Shown: positions 24,301 to 32,896 of the stretch, piece after piece | Position numbering within the stretch: the stretch's first letter is position 1 | Layout: each line of letters starts with the position of its first letter | Source of the DNA: Pisaster brevispinus | Lineage: Eukaryota > Echinodermata > Asteroidea > Forcipulatida > Asteriidae | Direction: 5' to 3' | DNA length: 64,000 bases | NCBI GenBank assembly: GCA_023634235.1 | Contig: JAMKCF010000011.1 | Coordinates: 19,206,027-19,270,026 of the forward strand | Made by a program: the position numbers and the translations under genes | The notes under the pieces: model-generated | The model's input: the letters and a program-made list of their open reading frames with translations, nothing else | What the model was told of the DNA's origin: nothing | Databases searched by the model: none

Positions 24301-26853
24301 ATAATCCAAAACCTCTAGTTTTTACCATTTGTAGTGGTGTTAGAGAGCTGCAGCAGGCGGATGATTTCTCAGGATTTCTCAGGATTTCAGGATTTTCTCA
24401 AACCTTCCTGAGCCTTCAAATTCTCTTGAGAGAAGCAAAGGGAGATAAAAAAATAGTCCACAATGTGCCCAACCCTGTAGTTTTGTATTTGTGGTAATTC
24501 ACAGAGTACACAAATGTAAACCTTCAGAATTGTATTATGTGGGAGGTTCGAGGTCTAGAATAAAGGGGAACCGAGGCTTGCATGCCATATTTCAGGAATT
24601 TTCTCTTTGTTTTCAAATCAAATCCTTGAGAGAGTCTGTAATTCCTTTAAAATGTAACAACTACAGGGCTCCAATTTGGGGTAAAATTCCACAAGACTGC
24701 AGAACTTGTAGCTCGAAATGTTTAATGGACCACAATTTATTTTACAAGACCCAAGTTTTTCACAAGAAAGGGCTTTCTTAACAGTTTAACATGTAAATTT
24801 GTTTTCATTTGGACAAGCACTCTGAGAAAAATTTATCTCATTTGTCTTATAAGTTAGTATATTTTGATACTCTACAGAATTGTATTTACCCTTGCAGACT
24901 CAAAGTCAACATTTGAACATAATTTCTTTCTGTTAAAAAGATATTTCACAGTGAGGTGTGATTATTCAATTGAAAAAACACAAGACAGCTGGACTTGTCC
25001 TGTCATGAGTTTACTGGCCCGGGGCTTAAAACACTGGCCTCGGGCCAGCGGTCCAGTGTCAAATTCAAGCCCTGTAACTAGGGCGTTCATTTCTTGCCCA
25101 TTTTCATAGTTTTTCATTGCTGTACATTCACACCTCTATTGCATTGTTTTTTTTTGCTTAAAATATGTACATGTGTTACATTCATTGATCCAATTTCCCT
25201 CACGTTGTCACCCAGGATAAATCTTGTCTGTGCCATTTTTAGGAATCGGCTTTCCCGAGGGTTACAGTACAATGCTTATTTTAGTTAATGCACACTATTT
25301 TTTTTTTAATGTAATGTAATTTGACCCCCGAAATGGCATATCATGGGCAGATGGTGTGACATCAGTGCAAGGGATCTATGTCTTTTTAAAGAGATAATTT
25401 TTGGTTTCGCAAACAAAGACAAATTTACTGCAGCGGGACTTGAACCTGCGACCTCCGGATTAGTGTGCCGGTGCTCCACCAACTGAGTTATCTGGCCCTA
25501 TATTGTCAATCGCTCTATTCTGTCCATATCTTTGATCGGGGGTGCCAGTCAGGAGCCATTTAACCTGTAATTGCTGAATAGACAGGGATCATACCCATGT
25601 ACATAATGTAATCTGACCCCAAACATGGCAGACCATGGAGAGAGATAGTGTGACATTAGTGCAAGGGAACCATGTCTTTTAAAGAGAGACTGAATAACCA
25701 ATATTTTCTCTTTCGTCATAATAGACTGATTGTTTCTATTTTTGGTTTCACTCTGAACTTCTCCTCAGAATACATTCCCACCATACAGTGCACCCGCTCC
25801 CACAACCTCCAGAGGTGCCGCTTCCCAACCATCGACATCCTCAACAGCATCACCCGGCCAACCCCTCACCGGGTCATCCTCAGGGTCAAGGGACACAGGT
25901 CAACAGACAGGCGGTCTGATAACGGCCGACCTACTCAACCAGGCCATGGCCCATGTACTGCAGCAGCAGCTAGCGTCGTCGGGTTCATCAAGGTCGAATG
26001 CCACTAGACAAGCACCCGATCATCCTGATGGGGCCACACTATCCCCCCAACAGCTGCAGGTAAGTTGTCAATAAATGCCCCCTTTCCAATGATATTTTTA
26101 ACCCTCCTACTGTGTGACCATTCAATAACATCAACTGTGGATTGTATTCACAAATTTTATTGATGTATTTAATTTTATTTGCATATATTTAATGTTATTT
26201 ATGTATTTATTGATTGATTGATTTCTTATCTGTTTATTGATTGATTGATTCATTTGTATTTATTGATTCGTGATCTGTATATATATGTATATATGTTTTT
26301 GTTTTTGCTATACATGTTTTTCTCTCTTCTTGCACTACTCTCTTTGCTTAAGATTATTTATTTGTTTGTTTATTTATGTATTAATATTTATTGATTTATT
26401 TGAATATTTTTTTCCAAAATGTGCACTTCGTTGGTTCTGTAAAACTTCTTGATATGTTGATTTGTAAACGTGTACATTTTTCATTTATGTTCCCACTCTC
26501 AAGTTGGGATTAGCAGACTTTCGAGTCACAGTGTTTGAGTTCCCTTTTATTCATCCTGGCCAACTTGATATGCCCCCCCCCCCCGCCCGTTTTTTTTTTT
26601 GTGGGGGTGTTTGTTTTTTTAGTGCAACAGACATTTTGTATATTGTATGCTTATTTCTAAGAAATGGCCGAATATAAATAAGTTTTACATACATGTAAAG
26701 TAATCCTTCAACTTTGTTGAAACCTCCCAGGTGCAGTTGCAACAACTACGCAACATGGGCATCACGGATGATGCTGTTAGTTTACAGGCTCTTCAGGCAA
26801 CTGGGGGTAACGTCCAAGCTGCATTGGATCTCATCTTCGAAGGACGGATGTAA
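6182..26853 (+). CDS. UBL7: Ubiquitin-like protein 7 (UBL and UBA domains), ten exons
   Basis: Coding exons: 6182-6326, 8788-8907, 9996-10075, 11709-11793, 12390-12447, 13179-13288, 14150-14199, 18721-18834, 25769-26059, 26731-26853. Every junction is GT-AG and in phase; the total is 1176 nt, 391 residues (human UBL7 has 380). An N-terminal ubiquitin-like domain (about 7-83) contains MVYCGRILRD and a VHALRK strand; a middle region keeps TPGLAVDHIAV; a Ser/Thr/Gln-rich linker contains LITADLLNQAMAHVLQQQL; and a C-terminal UBA domain (about 352-391) contains LRNMGI and LQATGGNVQAALDLIFEG. UBL-UBA proteins bind ubiquitin chains and the proteasome; UBL7's exact role is not settled. The start at 6182 (GCCATGG) is preferred over an in-frame ATG at 6143. 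Introns 1, 7 and 8 are long and repeat-filled. Gene identity is strong from the domain order and whole-length similarity. Confidence 0.93.
6790..7440. repeat. Older segmental duplication, copy 1 (intron 1)
   Basis: Blocks here (GGAAAACACC-rich stretch, CACTGTTTGCG..TATTCAACTTCTC, CTAAGATTTTC..TCATCCTATCTGCCC, CCTCTTCATTTCAA) recur in the same order at about 7785-8100. The copies are diverged. This copy is interrupted by the inverted-repeat element at 7028-7257. Confidence 0.7.
7028..7257. mobile_element. Short inverted-repeat transposon (MITE-like)
   Basis: The left end (AAACCCATGTGT, then a TGTGCGTAATGCGTAGTG block) and the right end are inverted copies over roughly 50 bases with a few mismatches. 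The corresponding point of the older duplicate (near 7945-7960) lacks it, which looks like an empty site. Non-coding. Confidence 0.65.
7370..7795. repeat. Perfect 213-bp tandem duplication
   Basis: Positions 7370-7582 and 7583-7795 appear identical by eye. They lie in UBL7 intron 1 and carry no open frame of note. Identity implies a recent event or an assembly duplication. Confidence 0.9.
7785..8110. repeat. Older segmental duplication, copy 2 (intron 1)
   Basis: Collinear, diverged partner of 6790-7440 lacking the 7028-7257 element. Confidence 0.65.
8203..8640 (+). mobile_element. tRNA-Leu-derived SINE
   Basis: A tRNA-like head (GTCGTGGCCAAGCGGATAAG A box; GGGTTCGAGTCCTGGTCGTGAC B box) is followed by a body with GACGTAAAGCCGTTGATCCC and GTAAAAGAACCCAGTGCAC, ending in AAATAAATAAA. 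The body is shared with 18950-19100 and 21965-22375. Confidence 0.85.
8788..8907 (+). CDS. UBL7: UBL7 exon 2
   Basis: Residues 49-88, the core of the ubiquitin-like domain, with MVYCGRILRDQDAL aligning to the human IYCGRKLKD segment. The acceptor TATATAG and donor GTAAGA keep phase 1 on both sides. Confidence 0.92.
9110..9335 (+). mobile_element. Different tRNA-derived SINE
   Basis: The head at about 9150-9219 has an A-box-like GTTGTCTAGTGGTAAGAC and a B-box-like GGGTTCAAATCCCACCCGA. The body contains TAAGTGCTTTATACACAT. The arms pair poorly, so I treat it as a SINE rather than a tRNA gene. Confidence 0.6.
9996..10075 (+). CDS. UBL7: UBL7 exon 3
   Basis: Residues 89-115 (EPLDDVAIRQ...LLNPAHRQA), helical, corresponding to the human AAMREFRVLHTALHS region. 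The acceptor is TCCAG and the donor GTAAGT. Confidence 0.9.
10313..10472. repeat. Small inverted-repeat element in UBL7 intron 3
   Basis: GGTTCTTCCC near the left edge is mirrored by GGGAAGAACC at the right edge about 160 bases away. The sequence between has no coding potential. A short non-autonomous transposon is likely. Confidence 0.45.
10825..11005. repeat. Dispersed repeat with GTGCCC motifs
   Basis: The GTGCCC- and AAGGCCTG-containing block resembles segments at about 19595-19745 and 17205-17345. No coding capacity was recognised. Confidence 0.45.
11165..11272 (-). mobile_element. tRNA-Leu SINE head fragment, reverse
   Basis: Reverse-oriented B box (GGGATTCGAACCCACAC) and SINE body start (GTTAAGTGTCTTACTCAAG). 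It lies back-to-back with the plus-strand copy that follows. Confidence 0.7.
11275..11633 (+). mobile_element. tRNA-Leu-derived SINE, near full length
   Basis: The head at 11279-11363 carries GTCGTGGCCGAGCGGATAAG and GGGTTCGAATCCCGGTCGTG, with ACTCAAG in anticodon-loop position, hence leucine-like. The body includes CACCCAGGGGTAAAATGGGT and CTCCCCAGGGAGCTGAGATG. The 3' end is AAAGCGCTATATAAG followed by (ATT)n. Confidence 0.88.
11709..11793 (+). CDS. UBL7: UBL7 exon 4
   Basis: Residues 116-143 plus one base, including ETIDNIIAVTPGLAVDHIAV, which aligns to the human IIVATPGLSSDPIALGV segment. The acceptor is ACCCAG and the donor GTATGT. Confidence 0.92.
12390..12447 (+). CDS. UBL7: UBL7 exon 5
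   Basis: Residues 144-162 plus two bases (SMLRDPELLIQIADAENVR), matching the human FADPNMLDTL region in position. The acceptor is TTTACAG and the donor GTGAGT. Confidence 0.9.
13179..13288 (+). CDS. UBL7: UBL7 exon 6
   Basis: Residues 163-199 (RIVRAHPAIGHAVMHIAASV...), aligning to the human VPAHPALVNAIVLVLHSVAG segment. The acceptor AAACAG follows a long T tract; the donor is GTAAGT. A LINE fragment begins almost at the donor. Confidence 0.92.
13425..13790 (-). mobile_element. tRNA-Leu-derived SINE nested in LINE
   Basis: Reverse orientation: (AAT)n and the TATAGAGCGC tail first, tRNA-like head last (GGGATTCGAACCCACAC; CTTATCCGCTAGGCCACACGAC). It interrupts the LINE fragment in UBL7 intron 6. 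Confidence 0.87.
13793..13934. mobile_element. Inverted-repeat element, GGAGCAAGTTCGAGC ends
   Basis: GGAGCAAGTTCGAGCA at the left is mirrored by TTGCTCGAACTTGCTCC at the right, enclosing about 110 bases. The same terminal sequence bounds a larger element at about 23872-24230. Confidence 0.75.
14150..14199 (+). CDS. UBL7: UBL7 exon 7
   Basis: Residues 200-216 (SSLLPDISDDEMDTSAD). The acidic SDDE motif matches human LSDDEDD. The acceptor CCTGTAG lies directly after LINE-derived sequence; the donor is GTAAGT. Confidence 0.88.
14251..14570 (-). mobile_element. LINE-like 3' tail with (GGTTCAA)n
   Basis: About five GGTTCAA heptamers at 14251-14285 are followed by TTTATTTTCCACAG and AT-rich sequence. 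Heptamer tails of this kind occur at the 3' ends of some CR1/L2-type LINEs; here the element would read on the minus strand. No reverse-transcriptase motif is left. Confidence 0.45.
15485..15745 (+). mobile_element. LINE 3' fragment in UBL7 intron 7
   Basis: One frame reads YGQRAFANATPAIWNKLSAKQ, the C-terminal LINE motif (A-P/T-x-x-W-N-x-L-P/S). A downstream frame gives LKSHLFRE. Frames are broken, so it is a fossil. Confidence 0.65.
15866..16235. repeat. Dispersed repeat, shared with 58331-58560
   Basis: The GGTCCCCTGTCTTTA end and the AAATGAATGCTAGGTCAAAGG, GGCGTTATTCACGAG and GACGTCAGATGTTCGGGCTA blocks recur in reverse at 58331-58560. Non-coding. Confidence 0.65.
16735..17190 (-). mobile_element. 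LINE 3' fragment with frameshift
   Basis: On the minus strand, LHWLPVKERIQFKIL, KCLNGLAPAYL and FSFAAPGLWNNLP occur in the order typical of the region after reverse transcriptase in CR1/L2/Jockey-type LINEs. The final FKKALKRYLF lies in a different frame, so a frameshift separates it from the rest. The 5' part, including the catalytic domain, is missing. Confidence 0.85.
17205..17345. repeat. Dispersed repeat with AAGGCC/GGGGCAACAGAGGCC
   Basis: Shares GGCAACAGAGGCCA-type sequence with 20840-20895 and general layout with 19595-19745. Function unknown. Confidence 0.4.
17965..18250 (+). mobile_element. LINE 3' fragment and tail
   Basis: One frame gives RPFSVSAPRLWNKLPTPVRNSKSGF; an adjacent frame gives FLKRRSRPIFSL. 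The 3' tail GGTGCTCAATAAATGTCCTG followed by TTTATTTATT looks like a LINE end. Confidence 0.7.
18721..18834 (+). CDS. UBL7: UBL7 exon 8
   Basis: Residues 217-254. RPQLITQAQLSAALAAAG matches human RPITQSELATALALA. The acceptor CCCTTTAG and donor GTAGGA give phase 0 on both sides. Confidence 0.93.
18950..19170 (+). mobile_element. SINE body fragment
   Basis: GCACGCAAAAGAACCCAGCACA and GGTGTTTCTGGTT match the bodies of the SINEs at 8203 and 21965. The tRNA head is missing. Confidence 0.55.
19595..19745. repeat. Dispersed repeat with GTGCCC motifs
   Basis: Same kind of block as 10825-11005 (CCTTGGTGCCCCTTTAAA, AAGTATCAGGCCTGC). A CAA-rich microsatellite follows at 19783-19889. Confidence 0.45.
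19783..19889. repeat. (CAA)n-rich microsatellite
   Basis: Impure CAA/CTA trinucleotide run, non-coding, within UBL7 intron 8. Confidence 0.85.
20721..20767 (+). repeat. Conserved 47-bp dispersed motif, copy 1
   Basis: ATTTAGCCTTCGAGAAAG followed by CTGCTAGGGTCGAAACGTCA and GCCACT. It matches 32169-32215 in reverse with two differences, while the flanks do not match. Confidence 0.75.
21608..21958 (+). mobile_element. tRNA-Leu-derived SINE
   Basis: Head GTGTCGTGGCCGAGCGGTC...GGGGTTCAAATCCCGGTCATG, body with CTTGAGCAAGACACTTTAAC and CTCCCCACAGAGCTGAGACG, as in the copy at 11275. Confidence 0.85.
21965..22378 (+). mobile_element. tRNA-Leu-derived SINE, second subfamily
   Basis: Degenerate head (GTCATGGCCGAGCAGTTAAG; B box mutated) with a body like that at 8203 (GATGGGACGTAAAGCCATAG, GTAAAAGAACCCAGTTGCAC) and a (TAT)n tail. 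It follows directly after another SINE. Confidence 0.82.
23180..23705 (-). repeat. Palindrome-bearing dispersed family, copy 1
   Basis: On the minus strand this matches 43660-44385 and 48435-48815, including the central palindrome (here 23556-23592) and the CGAATGCTGC-GCC-GAGATG block after it. Non-coding. Confidence 0.7.
23872..24230. mobile_element. Inverted-repeat element, TTGAGCAAGTTCGA ends
   Basis: The left end TTGAGCAAGTTCGA is mirrored by TCGAACTTGCTCAA at the right. The interior has CCATTGG and TCGACCATTGG blocks and no coding capacity. Related by ends to 13793-13934. Confidence 0.72.
25430..25505 (-). mobile_element. tRNA-like SINE head, second tRNA family
   Basis: On the minus strand: GATAACTCAGTTGGTGGAGC (A box region) and GGTTCAAGTCCCGCTGCAGTAA (B box). 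The same family appears at 27755-27815 and 51937-52015. The arms do not pair cleanly, so it is not called as a tRNA gene. Confidence 0.7.
25769..26059 (+). CDS. UBL7: UBL7 exon 9
   Basis: Residues 255-351: a Pro/Ser/Thr-rich stretch, then GGLITADLLNQAMAHVLQQQ (human ITNDLFSQALQHALQ) and SPQQLQ before the UBA domain. The acceptor is CCTCAG and the donor GTAAGT. A longer open frame here in another phase is a shadow. Confidence 0.93.
26731..26853 (+). CDS. UBL7: UBL7 exon 10, UBA domain and stop
   Basis: Residues 352-391, a complete UBA domain (QLQQLRNMGITDD...QATGGNVQAALDLIFEG) very close to the human C-terminus, then TAA at 26851. The acceptor is CTCCCAG. Confidence 0.96.
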   Translation: MQLQQLRNMGITDDAVSLQALQATGGNVQAALDLIFEGRM

Positions 26854-27061
26854 TTGAAAAAAAAAGTACATAAATCCTTCCTACTATTTGGTAGCGTTTT
26901 CCAGAATGCTGACTTATTATTTGAAACCATTCATGAACTGTGCAGGTTGTGAAATGTTGGCACAACTGTGAACAGGGCGCTATTTTCAATTTTGAAACTC
27001 AACATATTTGAGAAAAATACATCATTTTACCAAAACAGGGCCGATATGTTGTCATACTGCT

Positions 27062-27249
27062 GGCTGGTATAGTTTATCGATCATTCAAAATCACAGTGGA
27101 TGATAGTGAATGGTCAGACAGTAGGAGGGTTGAGTGTCATGTGCAGATACATTATTAGGCACACGATATCTTATTGCAGGCTGGCATAGTTTATCCATCA
27201 TTCAAAACCACCGTGAGTGATTTTGACTGGTAAGACAGTAGGAGGGTTA
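27062..27249. repeat. Diverged tandem duplicate downstream of UBL7
   Basis: GGCTGG-ATAGTTTATC-ATCATTCAAAA through CAGTAGGAGGGTT occurs at 27062-27131 and again at about 27179-27248. A related segment is in UBL7 intron 2 near 9841-9930, so the unit also disperses. Confidence 0.7.
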
Positions 27250-27739
27250 AACATTTCATCTTGAAGCTCTACAGTATGGATGAGGCTACATCCAAAGAAT
27301 GGCTTCGGCTGCAGTCGACACAATGCATGCATGTCACAGCTCAGACATTGACATTCTAGCTTACCGTCTGAGCCAAAGACGCGCCATTGAGATGACCTGT
27401 GAACATAAATCCAGTTTAAACGTAACACCAGTGTTGAAAATATTGCTTTTTTTTTGTTTGGCCATCTCTCTTTCCACGTAACAACTTTTTAATAATGAAA
27501 CCGAAGCTGTGAACAGGTGAAGGGAGACATAGTCTGACACTCTTCCAGTATTTAGAAAAAGTGTTGAAAATGAAACTTGTTGGCTTTGCAGGCTTGTATA
27601 GTTCCCTGACTCCATTCACGTCTCCCTCCCTTCCCCATCTTCTCCAGATCCTTGCTTCAATTTTCTCTGTTTTAATTTGTATCATACCAAGAAAAAATCA
27701 CAAGGAAAACTGACTGGGTAATTTTTTTTTATAATTTTG

Positions 27740-27815
27740 GGTCGAACAAAGAAAAAATCAACGAGAGCAGGACTTGAACCTGCGACCTCCGGATTAACAT
27801 GCCGGCGCTTATATC
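27740..27815 (-). mobile_element. tRNA-like SINE fragment, second tRNA family
   Basis: AGCAGGACTTGAACCTGCGACCTCCGGATT matches the reverse-oriented B-box side of the copy at 25430; the TTTTGGGTCGAACAAAGAA tail is shared with 51805-51835. Confidence 0.6.
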
Positions 27816-28494
27816 ATTTTTAGAGCCAGGTAATGTTGTTTTGTTTTAAAATTTAGGATCCAAAAAACGTCTCAGAGGCCTGAGGAAGAGAACTGTAAAG
27901 TGTCTACTGTAGAAATTCTAGGGTAGACCTCTGCTACCTCATTATGGATGTCCTTGGTGCTCGTGCCTGATTGAGCCTAACTCAGTTTGTGCTGCCAACT
28001 CTGCATACTATACTATCATCTGAAATGAAATTAAATGTACCAGAGACTTATCCCACCTCTGGTTCTTCTTGGGACCAGCACCTCGTTCAATACAAGAAGA
28101 GATTATTACATCGTTTAGTTTCACTTTCAAGACAATGCATGCTTTGAATTATTACCTTTAACTACCATACACTTTTGTCATTGATGCAGCACGTTGTATA
28201 TGTACATGTACTATTTTTATTTATTTATTTTTTATTTTTTTTTTTGGGGGGTGGGGTGGGGGAGATGTCTTTATGAGATTTTCATTCAGTGTTCAAGCAT
28301 AACTATAAGCTAGTCAAAAGGCCAAGAGTATAATTATTTCTTGTGCTATTTGTCTGTATATGATTATAAATGCACAAGTCAAAGAGTCAAGTAAATTGGA
28401 AAAAATAAAACAGCTGAATAAGATAATGCAAAAGAGATATTTGTGATCAAAATAATAGTATAGTTTATGTATTTTGCAATTTTTCAAGCAAAGT

Positions 28495-28705
28495 AGACCC
28501 CTCAAAGCGCCTTACACTATTATTACCCCTGTTCATCGAGCCCTCGGCAGTCCTGAAACCATCTCAACTCAGTATGCAGCACCGACAGCCAAATTGGCGC
28601 CCAGGTTGTTAATCATTCACATCAATATCATTATCTACCCTCACAGGTACCCATGTACTCCTAGTTGATGAGAAGTAATAGCAGTTAACTGTCTTGTCTT
28701 GACAC
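28495..28705 (-). mobile_element. tRNA-Leu SINE body fragment, reverse
   Basis: AAAGCGCCTTACACTATTATTACCCC, AACCATCTCAACTC and CTCACAGGTACCCATG are the SINE body read in reverse; the tRNA head is absent. Confidence 0.7.
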
Positions 28706-28723
28706 ACCTGTAAGACCGAACAG

Positions 28724-28848
28724 CCCTGTGTTGCGTACACTCTACGGACATTCTTTTGTTCTTGTACACTTACAAAAATCATATTCTTCACTGTAAAAAA
28801 AACCACATTGTGGACGTGTGTAAGTCCACATTAGTATTTCTGGCCCCA
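28724..28848. repeat. Left arm of a 7-kb-spaced inverted repeat
   Basis: TGTGTTGCG, CTTTTGTTC-TGTACACTT, AAAATCATATTCT-CA-CACTGTAAA, GTGGACGTG and TAAGTCCACAT recur in the same order on the opposite strand at 35766-35889. Confidence 0.75.
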
Positions 28849-28889
28849 ACACTATGTGGACCTCTTTTGTGGGTCCACACTTGTGACGC

Positions 28890-31800
28890 TTTAACACGCT
28901 AACCTTTTGGGTGAAATTTCTCCCACCTCAGCCATGCTGTTAAACATTCTATCTCAGTAATGCAGAGCTTCGTAGCTTTCCCTTGCCCGCGTTATTGTCA
29001 AAGCCTTGGTTTACATACAACCGGGCAATATTTAGCTAAGAAGTTATCCCCTGCTTATATTTAATGCAACCCGTACTGTGTTATCGACTTGTTAATTATG
29101 TGAACAGTTGTGAAGCCGCGCCTTACAAGATCATGACGCAGCGGTTGATTCCAATGGAAACTGATATGCAACACTGACAGGATCGACATTCTATGTTGGG
29201 ATTTCCTTTGTCTGTAAGGCAATAATGATTGTCAGCCTATTGGTGGAGTTATCATAAATCACAATCTGTTTTTGTATGTGGAGCAGCAAAGCTGCATGTT
29301 GTTATAAGATATACCAATGCAGACCATTCATACGACGGAGGTTGCATTGGCCTGTAAGTCAAGGGCAACCAGATAGGGTGGGGCGGGGCTCAGACCCTCC
29401 CCCCTCAGTGAGATCAAACAACTGCACAAGAGAATGGCTCGATACAGTAATTAGCAACAACAACAAAAACGGCAACAACAAGAACAACAACAAAGATTGT
29501 GTTTGGCCCGTTTCTCTATTATTTTTTTGCTTATAAGCAAGTGTATTTATGTGACAATTTCTCCAACTCTGCAGAATCGAGACCTGTGTTTCACTGGATG
29601 TTATGTTTGTGTTCTTGTATCGGAAGCCACATGCATGGCAGGTGGCCACAGTCAAAAGTTCAGATGTAGATTTTGTAGATTTTACAACCTCCGGATTTCA
29701 CTCCCACTTGGCCTTTTGGTGGTTTTTGAAACTGCTTTGTTCACGGGGTTCTGGTTGTTATGTTTTAAAGACAATAGTGTTGTGTAGGATTCATTGTGAT
29801 GTAGTGTGAAGCTATATATGTATCGACAAATCCACATGTGCCTCGATTATCGAGCAGGCACTATTCCGTATATTGCGCTCAGCGTTTATGTTTTTACGCG
29901 TCGCAGGCGTCTTTGACCAATTATGTCAACGGATGAGATCGCACACCCGTGGAAAGTCAAAAAACAATTACCAGCAAATATACTATGTCACGTGCAATAC
30001 TTGTTACTGGCATTATGCTTGTTTTGCTTAGCAGAAACGTTTTTGCTTTAAGCAGCTCTATGAGTTTGGACCCGTGTATTAAGCCTGAGCCCGGCCCCGC
30101 TTTCATGGGCAGCGCGCCCAAATCGATAGTTATTCTGGGGGAAAAAATGGCGCAGCGAAATCGTACACCATCGGGAACGAGGTTGGCCTAGTTTCGTCGA
30201 CTAAGGTTTTTTTTCTCATTACACGGCCTCTCGCGAATGACCAATAATGGATTAGATTCCTGAGTCGTAGCTAGCAATGGCTGTGGCCGGATCGCTGAAT
30301 GATAATTTAACAGTCAAGCTTACCGACCTTTGCAGCTCATCTGTTATAAAAGACAACACACACTTTGATCTCCAAACAAAACTAGTTTGTAGCATACCTG
30401 ATCAATTAAGTTAATTTACAGTTGGCAATACATTACGATAGTTGTGACACATTGGCGGTCAAGGTTAGTGGGGATTTATACAGAGTTCACCCTCTTTCTC
30501 GATGATACTTGACGAAGTCCTTGAACTAAAATCAACACACTTCCTCTATTACGAGGACTTCTTGGGTTAAAGACACCGCAATGTCGTAAATTTGTTTCTA
30601 AGACACACTCCGTGGGTGGGGGACTGGGGGACTCGTCATCCCACTGCACGTGATTTACACGCAGCGAACCTCTTGGTAATCTACTTGGATCTTTCCACGT
30701 TCTGACAAAATCCAATGCCATATGACTTCTCAACACCCCTAACTGTTGGACTTTGATTATGGTGGTATGCCTGATCCCATGTAAAGCAAGTCAGCTTACT
30801 ACAGTGGCGTAACTGGGGAGGGTGGTGGTCGGCAATTGATGTCCGTGCCCCTCCCGGGTGTCCCTCCCGGGTGCCCCCTCCCCATTACAATTACAAGAGT
30901 AAAATGTTACAAAGTGTTTTTACAAAATCCACACCCAACTGTTGGTTTGCAATTATGACAGTATATATATGCTTGATGCCAAGTGCCGTTCTCAGTCCAA
31001 CGTCCAACAAAGTCAAATAAAACATGCAGTTGGATTTTGAAGGGTTTTGGGGATTGTGTATGAAGCGGGAAAGATTTGCTGTAAAAAAATTGTGCTAAAG
31101 GGAGATTAAGCGGGGAAACCAGTCACACGCAAAGACGATGGCTGGTAACCTTTTCTTTGTAAGCAGATTGTTTTGTGCTTAGCTACTTGATGTGCTTTTG
31201 CCAGGTCAATGCCAGGTGCGCAGAGTACATTTTCCATAAACTTAAATCCTTAGCATATACTTGTCCACAGCCATTTTGTATACGTTTGGTGCTCGATATG
31301 GGGGCGTGGTGGTACACCCCCCTAATTGTTTTTTCGTTGTTTGCTTTGAATCTTAGTTATTCTTTTGAGGATTTTAGTGGGCACTTCTTTCTAAAGCAAA
31401 TAATTGTGTTAAAGTATGGGAATATTGTGTTCAATTTTTGAACATCATCAACAGCATCTTGAACTACCAAATCATACATCGACTTTTCAGGATTGTTTAT
31501 AAATCACCAAATTTGCCCCCTTTTTTTTCTTCTTCGATGTGTGGTGAAGAGGTGCACGTGGTATCCTCACTACGTCACATAAGTGTACCCAAGTGTCCCC
31601 AAGGGGGTTCGTTCGTTCGTTCAACTCCCTCCCCCTTCCCCTTCACTTCACGAAATCAGCTACTTCCGGTAACGGAAGATGAATCAACTCTTGTACACAC
31701 ACACATGTATACCTGCGTCATATTCTCACGGGCTGGGCATCCTACGCGAACTGAAGCCACGGAGGATTTCTGTATTGCAATAAAGCGATGACTCGAAGTC

Positions 31801-32160
31801 GAGTTTGGGTAAATACTGATGCATTCAAGCATTATCGGCACCCTGTGGTTGACCTCTGCCCTCCAACTTATGAACTAAAAGGACCTTTAGAAGAAGAAGA
31901 AAAAATACATTGTTCTCTGGATTTGTATCAGGGGATTGGGATCAGCTCATTTTACCGGGAAAGACGACAGTGTTAGTCACCTCGGTTGGAGGCGTGTACG
32001 TGACATTGTGAAAATGGTCATTCATGTTCAGTGACATTGTGTTTCGCAGTGAACACGACCCGATATTGACTCGATGTAATTTCTTTAACATGCTGAAAAA
32101 TAGTATTAGCTGTTGCAAACTGCTTACCAACCAAAAGGACCTATGGTATAAATGCAAAAA
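28890..32160. other. Intergenic, no gene recognised
   Basis: Mixed dispersed repeats: a TTAAGCAGCTC-type repeat near 30000-30065 and 31060-31190 also seen at 11970-12110, and an AACTGTTGGA..ATTATGGTGG..GCCTGATCCCAT block at 30700-30782 also at 12605-12680. Open frames are short and not supported. Confidence 0.55.
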
Positions 32161-32168
32161 AAAAAATC

Positions 32169-32215
32169 AGTGGCTTGACGTTTCGACCCTAGCAGAGTCT
32201 TTCTCGAAGGCTAAA
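32169..32215 (-). repeat. Conserved 47-bp dispersed motif, copy 2
   Basis: Reverse complement of 20721-20767 with two differences. Confidence 0.75.
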
Positions 32216-32896
32216 TGCTGGCACTACTGCACTTTGTATCGTCGGGTGTTTTGGTGGTGGGGGTGGCTGCTATCGATGATGTTCTTCAAAGTGGATTTGG
32301 TGCCCTCTCTCTCTCCGTGAAAAAAAAATATACAAAATACCTGACATTTGGTGCTCGATTTGGGCCATGATGTAACCCCCCCCCCCTCCTAATTTGAGGA
32401 TACCCTCTGCCCAATATCGGGCATGGTAGGTCACGATAATTTCACTCTGTATAATGACAATGTATACATTGAACCTACTTTTCATTCAGAGGATTTTTAA
32501 AAGCGAACATACAAACTAAAAAAAAGCAAAACAAAAGTTTAGGGTCTAAACTATGTGTTCATATTGTCATCACCGACTGTCAAACTGTTGGATGACAAAT
32601 CGCAGTCAGTGCCCAGCCCTGTCATGTACTAACATGACCATTATGACATACACCGTGATGTAACCTGCGTTGATGTGTCGACACTGGTTACACACTCTTG
32701 TCAAAAAATGTAACCACCCGTTACCACAGAGCTCTTCTCTAACCACAAAGATGTTTGCATCTTGTCCGAGCATTAGAGAAAGGGTCTGAGTGTTCCTGAA
32801 GATGAAGGGAATACAACTTCTTTGCCCTATACCTCGACCCTAGTGTAGGCCTGAATCGTTAATGTAACCCCTCGCTACGTTGAAACAATGACATGT

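Larger units (their letters stand above)
18835..25768 (+). other. UBL7 intron 8 (6.9 kb)
   Basis: This is the longest intron. It is made largely of the SINEs and inverted-repeat elements listed separately, plus CAA runs and C/G homopolymers near 21540-21549, 22757-22766 and 22780-22789. No nested gene was recognised on either strand. Confidence 0.75.

Noticed and set aside
25672..26007. 111-codon plus-strand frame
   Set aside because: It overlaps UBL7 exon 9 in another phase. The UBL7 phase fits both splice junctions and matches the family.
29949..30191. Open frame with a signal-peptide-like N-terminus, a possible small secreted peptide
   Set aside because: The hydrophobic part is the reverse of a dispersed repeat (TTAAGCAGCTC / GAGCTGCTTAA type) also present at 11970-12110 and 31060-31190, so the resemblance is a by-product of repeat sequence.
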